Assembly: GCA_963711005.1 (NCBI GenBank)
Contig: CAVQCJ010000002.1
Location: forward strand, 806,001 to 870,000
Origin: CAVQCJ01 sp963711005
GTDB taxonomy: Bacteria; Actinomycetota; Actinomycetes; Prado026
DNA: 64,000 nt
Direction: 5' to 3'
Part shown: one piece after another, positions 8,497 to 17,601 of the stretch
How the letters are laid out: the number at the start of each line of letters is the position of its first letter
Position numbering within the stretch: the first letter of the stretch is position 1
Program-made: the position numbers and the translations under genes
Notes under the pieces: generated by a model
Told to the model about the DNA's origin: nothing
Database searches by the model: none
What the model saw: the letters and a program-made list of their open reading frames with translations, nothing else

Positions 8497-9606
8497 GTGT
8501 CACCGAGCGAGCGGCCCGGCACGGGCGAGAAGGCCGAGGCGCTGCTCCGGTCCACCCTCGCCGCCGTCGCGCCCGGCACCGCCATGCGGGACGCGCTCGA
8601 GCGGATCCTGCGCGGACGCACCGGCGCGCTGGTCGTCCTCGGCTACGACAAGGCCGTCGAGCAGATGTGCAGCGGCGGGTTCGCCCTCGACGTGGGCTTC
8701 TCCGCGACCGGGCTCCGCGAGCTGGCGAAGATGGACGGCGCGGTGATCCTGGACCGCGACGCCACCCGCATCCTGCGCTGCAACGTCCAGCTGGTCCCGG
8801 ACTCCTCGCATCCCCACCGAGGAGTCCGGCACCCGGCACCGCACGGCGGAACGGGTCGCCAAGCAGACCGGCTACCCGGTGATCTCGGTCAGCCAGTCGA
8901 TGCGGATCATCGCGCTGTACGTCGCCGGCCGCCGCTACGTCCTCGAGGACTCGGCGACCATCCTGTCGAAGGCCAACCAGGCCCTGGCGACGCTCGAGCG
9001 CTACAAGATGCGCCTCGACGAGGTCTCGGGCACGCTGTCCGCCCTCGAGATCGAGGATCTGGTCACGGTCCGCGACGTCGCCGCGGTGGCCCAGCGGCTG
9101 GAGATGGTGCGCCGCATCGCCGGCGAGATCGAGGGGTACGTCGTCGAGCTGGGCACCGACGGGCGGCTGCTGTCCCTGCAGCTGGACGAGCTGATCGCCG
9201 GGGTCGAGACCGACCGCGAGCTGGTCGCGCGCGACTACCTGCCCGCGCAGCCGGGTCGGCGGCAGCGCACGGTCGACCAGGTGCTCGCCGACCTCGACGC
9301 GCTCGGGCTCCACCGACCTGCTCGACGTCGGCGCCGTCGCCAGGGCGCTCGGCCACAGCAGCAGCGGCGAGCTGCTGGACAGCCCGGTCACCCCGCGCGG
9401 GCTACCGGCTGCTGGCCCGGGTGCCCCGGCTGCCGGCCGCCGTGGTCGACCGGCTGGTCGAGCACTTCGGCACGCTGCAGAAGCTGCTTGCGGCGGGGAT
9501 CGACGACCTGCAGGCCGTCGAGGGCGTGGGCGAGAGCCGCGCCCGGACCGTGCGCGAGGGACTGTCGCGGCTGGCCGAGTCGTCGATCCTCGAGCGCTAC
9601 GTCTGA
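8497..9606 (+). CDS. disA: diadenylate cyclase / DNA integrity scanning protein DisA (three apparent frameshifts)
   Basis: Makes c-di-AMP from two ATP. The DAC domain shows LVVLGYDKAVEQMCSGGF and FSATGLRELAKMDGAVILD, then the catalytic DGA and RHRTAER motifs; the latter is restored only after deleting an extra C near 8809. Further extra G residues occur near 9305-9307 and 9399-9401. After correction, the helical linker (ILSKANQALATLERYKMRL) and the C-terminal helix-hairpin-helix DNA-binding domain (ARVPRLPAAVVDRLVEHFG) read through to the stop. GTG 8497 has a GGGAG-type ribosome-binding site upstream. Three +1 shifts sum to zero, so the same frame opens and closes the gene. Confidence 0.92.
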   Translation: MSPSERPGTGEKAEALLRSTLAAVAPGTAMRDALERILRGRTGALVVLGYDKAVEQMCSGGFALDVGFSATGLRELAKMDGAVILDRDATRILRCNVQLVPDSSHPHRGVRHPAPHGGTGRQADRLPGDLGQPVDADHRAVRRRPPLRPRGLGDHPVEGQPGPGDARALQDAPRRGLGHAVRPRDRGSGHGPRRRRGGPAAGDGAPHRRRDRGVRRRAGHRRAAAVPAAGRADRRGRDRPRAGRARLPARAAGSAAAHGRPGARRPRRARAPPTCSTSAPSPGRSATAAAASCWTARSPRAGYRLLARVPRLPAAVVDRLVEHFGTLQKLLAAGIDDLQAVEGVGESRARTVREGLSRLAESSILERYV

Positions 9607-9625
9607 CCCGCCGGCCGACCGGGAG

Positions 9626-10067
9626 TCAGCTGAGCGCGTTGGCCGGCGGCATCGGCGCGTCCAGGCCGGCGAGCACGCGCAGGTCCACCAGCAGCACCGG
9701 ACGGTGCTCGTCGTCGTTGCTGCGCAGCACCTCGAGCACGTAGGCCGGCAACCCGACAGGCCGCGGCGCGGTGTCGCTCACGAAGCCCTCGCGCTCGACC
9801 ACCGCGAGCACGCGGTCGACCGCCACGCCGACCGGACCCTCGGCACCGGGAGCCATCACGACGACGTCGCCGTGCCCGCCGGCGTCGGCCTCGGCCCGCA
9901 GGTCCACGACCGGCAGCGGGTCGCCGCGGAGCTCGATCAGGCCGGTGACCGGCGCGCGAACCCCGCGCAGCGGCGCGACGCCGACCGCGCGGATGATCTC
10001 GCGCACCTGGTCCAGGGGCGCGGCGAGGTCGCGCCCGCCCATGACGAAACGTCAGGAAGCCGCTCAC
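9626..10067 (-). CDS. cheW: CheW-like chemotaxis coupling protein (one apparent frameshift)
   Basis: Single CheW domain, about 146 residues. With one extra base removed near 10043 it reads VSGFLTFRMGGRDLAAPLDQVREIIRAV, shown in part as FRMGGRDLAAPLDQVREI, the normal CheW start. GLIELRGDPLPVVDLR and VGVAVDRVLAVVE follow, as in the family. The GTG at 10067 overlaps the cheR stop (GTGA), which supports this start over the in-frame ATG at 10042. CheW normally bridges chemoreceptors and CheA; neither partner is encoded here. It ends 19 nt from the convergent disA stop. Confidence 0.85.
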
Positions 10068-11529
10068 GCACCCCTCCGGATCGCATCCGTGCCCGTCTCA
10101 GCATCATCGGCCAGTCGGTGGCACAACTGCACCAGCTCCTGCAGACGCCGTCCGTCCAGCATCCGGCGCACAGTCTCCTCCGGCACGCCCGGCAGTGTGT
10201 TGGCGGCCGCCCGGTAGGCCGGCGCGGCCTGGGCGGAGCGGCCGGCCGCGCTCAGCGCCACGGCCAGCAGGAAGTGCGCGTGCCCGGCGAGCGGGTCGAG
10301 GAACACGGCCCGCTGCAGCGGCTCCACGGCCGCCTCCGGCGTGCCCTGGTTGAGGCGCGCGTGGCCCAGCAGCAGGTAGGCCTGCGCGCTCACCGGGTCA
10401 GCGGCCAGCGCCCGCTCCGCCAGCCGGGCCGCGTCGTCGTAGGCGCCGGTGTCGAACGCAGCCTGGGCGGCCACGACGGGATCGGACGGCTTGGCCGCGG
10501 GCTTGGGACGGACCGCGCCGCTGCCCGGCCGGGAGGGCGTCGCCGAGCCCCGAGCCGGGGCCGGGGCGTTCGCCGCGCGGTGCTCGCGTCCGTCCGCCCG
10601 GGCCGCTGCAGCGCCTGGGCCGGCCGTGAGCAGCCTGCCGGACGCCCGACCGGGGGCGGCGGGGCGGGGCGGACGGGCGGTCGGCGCGATCCGGTGGGCG
10701 CGGTAGGCGAAGGCGTCACCCACTGGCTGCAGCGCGAACGCGTCGCTGACCTGCCACAGCGACTCGGCCGGGCCCATGAGCAGCCAGCCGGTGCTCCCGA
10801 GGACGGCGCGGAACCGGTTCACGAGCGCGCGAGTGGTGTCGCGGGAGAAGTAGATCGTCACGTGCCGGCAGACCACCAGGTCGACGCCGCCGGGCGGGAA
10901 CGGCGGCGGGTCGGTGACCAGGTTGTGGTGGGCGAACTCGACGAGCTCGCGGACCTCGTCGCGGACGACGTAGGCGCCGTCGCGGGTCGCGCCGCAGCCA
11001 GCGCTCGACCGCACCGGTCTCGGCCAGGTCGACCGTACGACCGGAGTACGTCGCCGCGCGCGCCACCTGCAGCGCCGCCGACGACACGTCGGTGCCGACG
11101 ACGCGCATGCGCGGACGGCTCGTCAGCCCGGCCGCGACCTCGAGCATCAGCATCGCCAGCGTGAACGGTTCCTCGCCGGTCGAGCAGCCCGGCGCTCCAG
11201 ACGACGGCCTCGCGTCCCTCCCGGGCCGCGCGCCGCAGCACGTCGGGCAGGATGTGCCGGCGCAGCGCCTCGATCTGCGGCCGGGCGCGGTGGAAGTGGG
11301 TCTCCTGGATGGTGACCGCGTCCAGCAGGCGCTGGCGCTCCGAGGCGGAGTCGCTGCGGTCCAGCACCGCGAGGTACTCCGGGACCGTGGCCAGTCCGGT
11401 CGCCTGCAGCCGCTCGTGCAGGATCGAGGCCAGCCCGGCACGGCGGCCCTCGTCGAACTCCAGCCCGGCGGTGGCGCGCAGGTAGTCGCGCAGCAGCGCG
11501 AAGTCGGCGGCGGTCAGGGACCGGGTCAT
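10064..11529 (-). CDS. cheR: CheR-type protein-glutamate methyltransferase with C-terminal TPR region (two apparent frameshifts)
   Basis: SAM-dependent methylation of chemoreceptor glutamates. The N-terminal helical domain (TAADFALLRDYLRATAGLEF) and TIQETHFHR are followed by the SAM site CSTGEEPFTLAML after removal of an extra C near 11188-11190, and by CRHVTIYFSRDTT (the family CRNVxIYF motif with H for N). A second shift is near 10984-10986. After a Pro/Ala-rich linker, about 110 C-terminal residues look like tetratricopeptide repeats (ALAADPVSAQAYLLLGHARL, FLDPLAGHAHFLLAVALSA). TPR-extended CheR proteins usually serve alternative chemosensory pathways. It overlaps cheW by GTGA and probably cheB by ATGA. 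Confidence 0.87.
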
Positions 11530-12758
11530 GGCGGCGCCCCCGGTGGCGGCGGCCGGGTCGAGCAGCGCGTCCACGGCGGACGCGACCGCCGGAGCGACAT
11601 CGGTCAGCGGGAGCTCCTGGTCGACGGCGTTCAGCGCCCGCGCCGCGGCCGGCATGCCCGTACACGACGCTGGTCGACTCGTCCTGCCCGATGGTGGCGG
11701 CGCCGGCGTCGCGCATCGCGCGCAGCCCGACCGCGCCGTCGCGGCCCATCCCGGTGAGCAGGACGCCGACTGCGCGCCGGCCGCAGACCCGGGCGACGCG
11801 AGTGGAACGTGGAGTCGACGCCCGGGCACGTGGAACTGGCCGACGGACGGCTCGGCGAGCTCGAGCCGGTAGCCCGGGCGCAGCAGCATGTTGCGGCCGG
11901 CCGGAGCCAGGTAGACGATGCCCGGGCTGCAACCGGTCGCCGTCGACGGCGACGTGCACGGCCAGCGGGGAGGCCTCGTCCAGCCAGCGGGCCAGCCCGT
12001 CGAGGAACCCTTCCGCCATGTGCTGGACGACCAGGACCGCGGCGTCCAGGTCCGCCGGGCAGCTCGCGCAGGATCGTCGCCAGCGCGGGCGGGCCGCCGG
12101 TCGAGGCGCCGATCGCCACCACCACCGGCCGGGCCCGGCGGGCGCTGGCGCGCGCGTGGTGCTCTGAGCCGTTGGCCGCGTGCAGCGGGGTCGACACCGA
12201 CGGCTGGGCGGCGGCGGGCGCCGCGCCGTTCGTCGAGGCGGCCGCGGCCGCTGCGCTCTCGGTGCTCGCCGGCTCGGGCACCGCGGCAGCCTGCTCGCCG
12301 CGCCGGGCCGACCTGGCCCGCAGCCGGGCCCGTGGGTGGGTGATGACCGGGACCCTGCTGGCCATCGTGAGGTGCCGGCGCAGCGCCTCGGCGTAGTCCG
12401 GGGCTCCCGGCGGCACGTCGAGCGGGCCCACCACGTCGACCGCCCCGGCGGCGAGCGCGGCCTCGGGCTGGCCGGCGGCGTCGCCCACGACGACGATCGG
12501 GGTCGCGCGGGTGGCCATGATGCGCTCGATCGCGTCCAGGCCTCCGGACGGCAGGTCGAGGTCGATGAGGACGGCGGCCGGGGTCGCCTGGGCGACGAGG
12601 CGCTCGGACTCCTCGGCGCCGCGGGCCACCCCGACGACGGCGAAGCCCGGCGCCGCGAGGAGCCGCTCCAGCTGACGGGCGCGTGCGAGCGTGGCTGCGA
12701 CCACCACCACTCGTACGGGCGGCGTGGGGACCGCGCCCGCGACGTGCACCGTCGCCAC
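11526..12758 (-). CDS. cheB: CheB-like protein-glutamate methylesterase with degenerate receiver (six apparent frameshifts)
   Basis: N-terminal receiver-like domain (VRVVVVAATLARARQLERLL ... AAVLIDLDLPSGGLDAIERI), Ala/Ser/Pro-rich linker, then the methylesterase domain with IGASTGGPPALATIL (catalytic Ser), VVQHMAEGF (catalytic His), YLAPAGRNMLL, VDSTFH and VGVLLTGMGRDG (catalytic Asp). Extra bases occur near 12058, 11924, 11825, 11799 and 11658; a sixth in the C-run at 11537-11541 would restore an ATGA overlap with cheR and remove an apparent CheB-CheR fusion. The receiver has the phospho-acceptor-like Asp but A-A-T in place of the acidic pair that binds magnesium. Start GTG 12758. Confidence 0.83.
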
Positions 12759-12861
12759 AAAGCCCTCCCGGCTGCCCGACCCGTCGCCGTGAATGTCGTC
12801 CGAACGGGCTACTGGCTTGAGGCGCTTGCCCTCGCCGCCGCGGCAACGGGGTGCGGCCGCG

Positions 12862-13539
12862 TCACTGCAGGGCGAACGCCGTGGGTGCGCTCTTGAGCGT
12901 GAGGTTGCGCGCGACGAGCGTGTAGTGCCCCGGCGCCGCCTTCGGCTCACCGCTCGGGCACCCGGGCGCGGACTTCTGCCGGTCCCAGGAAACGGTGGTC
13001 GCGAACGTCTGCCCGGCCCGCAGCGTGACGACCGCGTGCCCGCCGCCGGGGTTGCAGTCGTCGGAGGACCAGGTCCGAGCGCTCCCCGAGCTGACGATGA
13101 GCTCGAGCGCCGCCTGGCCGACGTCCCGCTTGCAGGACGTGGTCCCGGTGTTCGTCACGTCCACGCCCAGCTTGGCGGGTGCGCCGGCCGGGTACGTCGT
13201 CTGGCCGGTGACCGCCAGGACCTTGATCGCCGAGTCCGGGCACAGCGCGACAGTGGCCGAGCCGCTGCTCGACGGCTTCGACGTGGACGTCGAGGGCGAG
13301 GTCGTCGCTGAGTGCGTGGCCGACGTGGTCGTCGACGTGGTGGCGGACGGGCTCGAGCTGCTCGGGCCCGGGCTGCCGGACCCGGACGCCCCGGGAGCCG
13401 CCGACCCGTTGCCGCTGCTGCCGAGGCCGCCGATCAGCCACCACAGGCCGACCAGCAGCAGGAGCACGACGAGCAGCACGAGCAGCCGCCGGAGCCAGTA
13501 GGCACGCGGCGGCAGCGACCCGACCGGGTGCAGCACCAC
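12862..13539 (-). CDS. membrane-anchored extracytoplasmic protein, DUF4232-like
   Basis: 225 residues. A basic N-terminus is followed by one hydrophobic helix (LLVLLVVLLLLVGLWWLIGG, residues about 19-38), then a Ser/Thr/Pro-rich low-complexity linker (about 40-93) of the kind that spans the actinobacterial wall, then a globular beta-rich domain. This holds three Cys pairs' worth of cysteines (ALCPDSA, TSCKRDV, DDCNPGG, APGCPSG) and the pattern VDVTNTGTTSC, seen in DUF4232/DUF4352-like domains. The function is unknown. It lies on the minus strand upstream of the che genes, divergent from mutY across a large palindrome. Confidence 0.7.
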   Translation of the reverse strand: MVLHPVGSLPPRAYWLRRLLVLLVVLLLLVGLWWLIGGLGSSGNGSAAPGASGSGSPGPSSSSPSATTSTTTSATHSATTSPSTSTSKPSSSGSATVALCPDSAIKVLAVTGQTTYPAGAPAKLGVDVTNTGTTSCKRDVGQAALELIVSSGSARTWSSDDCNPGGGHAVVTLRAGQTFATTVSWDRQKSAPGCPSGEPKAAPGHYTLVARNLTLKSAPTAFALQ

Positions 13540-13606
13540 GGCCGCAGCCTAGGACCGTGGCCGCCCGCCCCGGGGCCGGACGCCCAACTCCCGCGACTCC
13601 GGACGG

Positions 13607-13667
13607 ACTGGTGTGCGTGTTTGGGGCCTTCAGTCCCCCGTCGAAGGCCCCAGACACGCACACCGGT
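13607..13667. repeat. large near-perfect inverted repeat between divergent genes
   Basis: Arms 13610-13631 and 13643-13664 pair in 21 of 22 positions, the exception being a G-T wobble; three more outer positions (13607-13609 with 13665-13667) extend the stem. The loop is 11 nt. It lies 70 nt upstream of the membrane-anchored gene (minus) and 27 nt upstream of mutY (plus), so it is not a terminator for either flanking gene. REP-like repeat, cruciform or shared operator are all possible. Confidence 0.85.
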
Positions 13668-13693
13668 CGGGCTGTGGTGGGAGGCGTGCGACG

Positions 13694-14611
13694 ATGCGGG
13701 CGATGCCTGCCAGCCGCACCGAGCAGCCGATGGCGCACGAGCCGCTGCTGGACTGGTTCGAGCGCACCGCCCGCGACCTGCCGTGGCGCGAGGAGTGCGA
13801 CGACCTCGACAGCAGGGCCTGGGCGGTGCTGGTCAGCGAGGTGATGCTGCAGCAGACGCCGGTCGTGCGGGTGCTCCCCGTCTTCGAGACCTGGATGGCG
13901 CGCTGGCCGGACCCGGCCGCGCTGGCCGCGGATCCGCCCGGCGAGGCGGTCCGGATGTGGGGCCGGCTCGGCTACCCCGGCGCGCGCTGCGGCTGCACGC
14001 GGCGGCGACGGTCTGCGTCGATCGGCACGGCGGCGTCGTGCCGTCGGGTCTGGACGAGCTGCGCGGGCTCCCCGGGGTCGGTGCCTACACGGCGGCAGCG
14101 GTCGCCTCCTTCGCGTTCGGCGGTCGGTACCCGGTGCTGGACACCAACGTGCGGCGGGTGCTCGCGCGGACGGTCGGCGGCCGGCAGTACGAACCGGCCG
14201 GGGCGCCGGCGGCGGCCGAGCGGGCCACGGCCGAGGCGCTGCTGCCGACCGAGCCCGCGGCGTGCGCCCGGTGGAACGCGGCGCTCATGGAGCTCGGCGC
14301 GCTCGTGTGCACGCGCACGCCGACCCGACTGCGACGAGCTGTCCGCTCGCCGCAGGCTGCCGCGTGGCGGCTGTCCGGCTATCCAGCCTGGGACGGCCCG
14401 GCGCGGCGCGGCCAGACGTACGAGGGCACCGACCGGCAGGCCCGCGGGACGGCTGCTCGCCGCCCTGCGGGACGCCGACGCCCCGGTGGGCGGCGACGTC
14501 CTGCGGGCGACGTGGCCGGCGGACCGGCAACGGGCGCGTGCCCTGGACTCGCTGGTCGCCGACGGCCTGGTCGAACCGCTCGCGGGCGAGCGCTACCGCC
14601 TGCCCCGCTGA
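13694..14611 (+). CDS. mutY: adenine DNA glycosylase MutY (five apparent frameshifts)
   Basis: Removes A mispaired with 8-oxoG. The HhH-GPD core reads LLDWFERTARDLPWR, VSEVMLQQTPVVRVLP (catalytic Glu) and LPGVGAYTAAAVASFAFG with the catalytic Asp in PVLDTNVRRVLART. One base is missing near 13978; single extra bases near 14325, 14338, 14365 and 14447 must be removed. After that the iron-sulfur ligands appear as C-x6-C-x2-C-x5-C (CTRTPTDC-DE-CPLAAGC), which confirms both the enzyme and the corrections. The short C-terminus (RLLAALRDADAPVGGDVL) lacks the NUDIX-like domain of longer MutY. ATG 13694 has GGGAGG 9 nt upstream. Confidence 0.88.
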   Translation: MRAMPASRTEQPMAHEPLLDWFERTARDLPWREECDDLDSRAWAVLVSEVMLQQTPVVRVLPVFETWMARWPDPAALAADPPGEAVRMWGRLGYPGARCGCTRRRRSASIGTAASCRRVWTSCAGSPGSVPTRRQRSPPSRSAVGTRCWTPTCGGCSRGRSAAGSTNRPGRRRRPSGPRPRRCCRPSPRRAPGGTRRSWSSARSCARARRPDCDELSARRRLPRGGCPAIQPGTARRGAARRTRAPTGRPAGRLLAALRDADAPVGGDVLRATWPADRQRARALDSLVADGLVEPLAGERYRLPR

Positions 14612-14638
14612 GGACTCCGAGCAGGCCGGGCAGCCGGG

Positions 14639-17185
14639 TCAGGCCGTGTCGGCTGTTCCTGGCGCGGGTGTCCCGGTGCCGGCGGTCCCGGCCGTCTCGA
14701 CCGGGGGCACGTCCGGCAGCGTGGCCTTGTCCGAGCCGGAGAACGTGAACTCGGCGGCGGGGTCGTCCGGTCCGGTGCCAGTGGCGTCGACCAGCACCAG
14801 CTGGCCGGGTCGCAGCTCGCCGAACAGGATCTTCTCCGAGAGCGGGTCCTCGATCTCGCGCTGGATCGTCCGGCGCAGCGGCCGGGCCCCCAGCACGGGG
14901 TCGTAGCCCTTCTTGGCCAGCAGCGCCTTCCCGGCGACCGTGAGCTCGATGCCCATGTCCTTGTCCCGCAGCCGCTCGTCCAGCTTCTCGATCATGAGGT
15001 CGACGATCGTGACGATCTCGTCCTCGGTCAGCTGGTGGAACACGACGATGTCGTCGATGCGGTTCAGGAACTCGGGCCGGAAGTGCTGCTTGAGCTCGTC
15101 CTGGACCTTGGCCTTCATCCGGTCGTAGCCGGTGACCGTGTCGCCGGCGCCGGCGAAGCCAAGGTTCTGGCCCTTGGAGATGTCCCGGGTGCCGAGGTTC
15201 GTGGTCATGATGATCACGGTGTTCTTGAAGTCGACCACCCGGCCCTGCGCGTCGGTGAGCCGGCCGTCCTCGAGCATCTGCAGCAGCGAGTTGAAGATGT
15301 CCGGGTGGGCCTTCTCGATCTCGTCGAAGAGCACCACGGAGAACGGCTTGCGCCGCACCTTCTCGGTGAGCTGGCCGCCCTCCTCGTACCCGACGTAGCC
15401 GGGGGGCGAGCCGAACAGCCGCGACACCGTGTGCTTCTCGGAGAACTCGCTCATGTCGAGCTGGATCAGCGAGTCCTCGTCGCCGAACAGGAACTCGGCC
15501 AGCGTCTTGGACAGCTCGGTCTTGCCGACGCCGGACGGGCCGGCGAAGATGAACGAGCCACCGGGACGCTTGGGGTCCTTGAGCCCGGCGCGGGTACGGC
15601 GGATCGCCTGCGAGAGGGCCTTGATCGCCTGCTCCTGGCCGATGACGCGCTTGTGCAGCTCGTCCTCCATGCGCAGCAGCCGCTGGCTCTCCTCCTCGGT
15701 GAGCTTGAAGACCGGGATGCCGGTCTGGGCGGCCAGGACCTCGGCGATCAGCTCCTCGTCGACCTCGGCGACGACGTCCATGTCGCCGGCCTTCCACTCG
15801 CGCTCGCGCTGCGCCTTCTCCGCCAGCAGGGTCTTCTCCGAGTCGCGCAGCGAGGCCGCCTTCTCGAAGTCCTGCGCGTCGATCGCGCTCTCCTTCTCGC
15901 GGCGCACGGTGGCGATCCGCTCGTCGAACTCGCGCAGGTCCGGCGGCGCGGTCATCCGGCGGATGCGCAGCCGCGAGCCGGCCTCGTCGATGAGGTCGAT
16001 CGCCTTGTCCGGCAGGAACCGGTCGCTGATGTAGCGGTCGGCCATGGTCGCGGCGCCGACCAGTGCGGCGTCGGTGATCGAGACGCGGTGGTGCGCCTCG
16101 TACCGGTCGCGCAGGCCCTTGAGGATCTCGATCGTGTGCGCGATGGTCGGCTCCGCGACCTGGATCGGCTGGAAGCGGCGCTCGAGGGCAGCGTCCTTCT
16201 CCAGGTGCTTGCGGTACTCGTCCAGCGTGGTCGCGCCGATCGTCTGCAGCTCGCCGCGGGCCAGCATCGGCTTGAGGATGCTCGCCGCGTCGATCGCACC
16301 CTCGGCGGCGCCGGCACCGACGAGCGTGTGCAGCTCGTCGATGAACAGGATGATGTCGCCGCGGGTGCGGATCTCCTTGAGGACCTTCTTCAGCCGCTCC
16401 TCGAAGTCGCCGCGGTAGCGGCTGCCGGCCACGAGCGCGCCGAGGTCGAGGGTGTACAGCTGCTTGTCCTTGAGCGTCTCGGGGACGTCGCCCTTGACGA
16501 TCGCCTGGGCCAGCCCCTCGACGACCGCGGTCTTGCCGACGCCGGGCTCGCCGATCAGCACCGGGTTGTTCTTGGTGCGGCGGGACAGCACCTGCATGAC
16601 CCGCTCGATCTCTTTCTCACGACCGATGACCGGGTCGAGCTTGCCCTCGCGGGCGGCCTGGGTCAGGTTGCGGCCGAACTGGTCGAGCACGAGCGACGTC
16701 GACGGCGCCTCGGCCGCCGGGCCGCCGGCCGACGCCGGCTCCTTGCCCTGGTAGCCGGACAGGAGCTGGATGACCTGCTGGCGGACCCGGTTGAGGTCGG
16801 CGCCCAGCTTGACCAGGACCTGCGCGGCGACGCCCTCGCCCTCACGGATCAGGCCCAGCAGGATGTGCTCGGTGCCGATGTAGTTGTGGCCCAGCTGCAG
16901 CGCCTCGCGGAGGCTGAGCTCGAGGACCTTCTTGGCGCGCGGGGTGAACGGGATGTGGCCGCTCGGAGCCTGCTGGCCCTGCCCGATGATCTCCTCGACC
17001 TGCTGGCGGACGGCCTCCAGCGAGATGCCGAGGGACTCCAGCGCCTTGGCGGCGACACCCTCGCCCTCGTGGATCAGCCCGAGCAGGATGTGCTCGGTGC
17101 CGATGTAGTTGTGGTTGAGCATCCGGGCCTCTTCCTGGGCCAGGACGACAACCCGCCGCGCGCGGTCGGTGAATCTCTCGAACAT
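14639..17185 (-). CDS. clpC: ATP-dependent Clp protease ATP-binding subunit ClpC
   Basis: HSP100 unfoldase that feeds substrates to ClpP. 848 residues: two Clp-N repeats (1-145, ARMLNHNYIGTEHILLGLIHEG and a second NYIGTEHILLGLIREG, shown in part as HNYIGTEHILLGL), AAA-1 with Walker A GEPGVGKTAV near 210, a UVR-like linker near 430 (DAQDFEKAASLRD), AAA-2 with GPSGVGKTEL near 545, and the ClpP-docking loop expected in this family. The C-terminus is a Pro/Thr-rich tail. Start ATG 17185 gives MFERFTDRARRVVVLAQEEA, the standard ClpC start, with GAGGAG upstream. The reading frame is fully intact, unlike neighbouring mutY and cheB. Confidence 0.97.
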   Translation of the reverse strand: MFERFTDRARRVVVLAQEEARMLNHNYIGTEHILLGLIHEGEGVAAKALESLGISLEAVRQQVEEIIGQGQQAPSGHIPFTPRAKKVLELSLREALQLGHNYIGTEHILLGLIREGEGVAAQVLVKLGADLNRVRQQVIQLLSGYQGKEPASAGGPAAEAPSTSLVLDQFGRNLTQAAREGKLDPVIGREKEIERVMQVLSRRTKNNPVLIGEPGVGKTAVVEGLAQAIVKGDVPETLKDKQLYTLDLGALVAGSRYRGDFEERLKKVLKEIRTRGDIILFIDELHTLVGAGAAEGAIDAASILKPMLARGELQTIGATTLDEYRKHLEKDAALERRFQPIQVAEPTIAHTIEILKGLRDRYEAHHRVSITDAALVGAATMADRYISDRFLPDKAIDLIDEAGSRLRIRRMTAPPDLREFDERIATVRREKESAIDAQDFEKAASLRDSEKTLLAEKAQREREWKAGDMDVVAEVDEELIAEVLAAQTGIPVFKLTEEESQRLLRMEDELHKRVIGQEQAIKALSQAIRRTRAGLKDPKRPGGSFIFAGPSGVGKTELSKTLAEFLFGDEDSLIQLDMSEFSEKHTVSRLFGSPPGYVGYEEGGQLTEKVRRKPFSVVLFDEIEKAHPDIFNSLLQMLEDGRLTDAQGRVVDFKNTVIIMTTNLGTRDISKGQNLGFAGAGDTVTGYDRMKAKVQDELKQHFRPEFLNRIDDIVVFHQLTEDEIVTIVDLMIEKLDERLRDKDMGIELTVAGKALLAKKGYDPVLGARPLRRTIQREIEDPLSEKILFGELRPGQLVLVDATGTGPDDPAAEFTFSGSDKATLPDVPPVETAGTAGTGTPAPGTADTA

Positions 17186-17601
17186 CTCTCTGCGCTCCTC
17201 GCACGAGCGGTACGGCAGTCCGGGACCGGGCCCCGACCCCATCCGTACCGATGTTAGCCCCGCGGGCAGGCCCGCCGATTCGTTGCGGACCCGCACCGCC
17301 CGAACGGGTGTCGGACCGGGATCGGCCTGAGACCTGCACGGACAGACTTCTTCCGCGTACCTCGGCAGGAACCGGCCCCGGCTTGCGTCCGTTCCCGCGC
17401 CGGCTACGCCGGCGGCGAACAGCCGGACCCGCCACGGCCGTCCATGATCACCCGGACGGCCGTGGGAATGCCGCCGCGACGTCGCTACGTTGGGAGCACG
17501 TCGGGTCGCCGGCAACCCCGGGCCCCACCTATTGCCGCTACGAGCGAGCCACGCGCCGAGAGGCGTTCCGGCGGCCCGACGCCTTCGGCGACTTTCTCCC
17601 G
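17186..17601. other. intergenic region upstream of clpC
   Basis: About 416 bp between the clpC start and the lsr2 3' repeats. Both genes are on the minus strand, so the clpC promoter should be here; TAACAT on the minus strand near 17250-17255 is a possible -10 hexamer, but I see no good -35. No convincing coding sequence, RNA gene or operator was recognised. Confidence 0.5.

Noticed and set aside
7380..9410. Programmed ribosomal frameshifting in radA and disA
   Set aside because: There are three shifts per gene at ordinary short G/C runs, without slippery heptamers or stimulatory structures, and the direction of shift varies. Sequencing error fits better.
11526..11541. Apparent in-frame CheB-CheR fusion
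   Set aside because: Removing one base from the five-C run at 11537-11541 gives CheB a TGA that overlaps the cheR ATG (ATGA), matching the cheR-cheW junction and the +1 error pattern in the same region.
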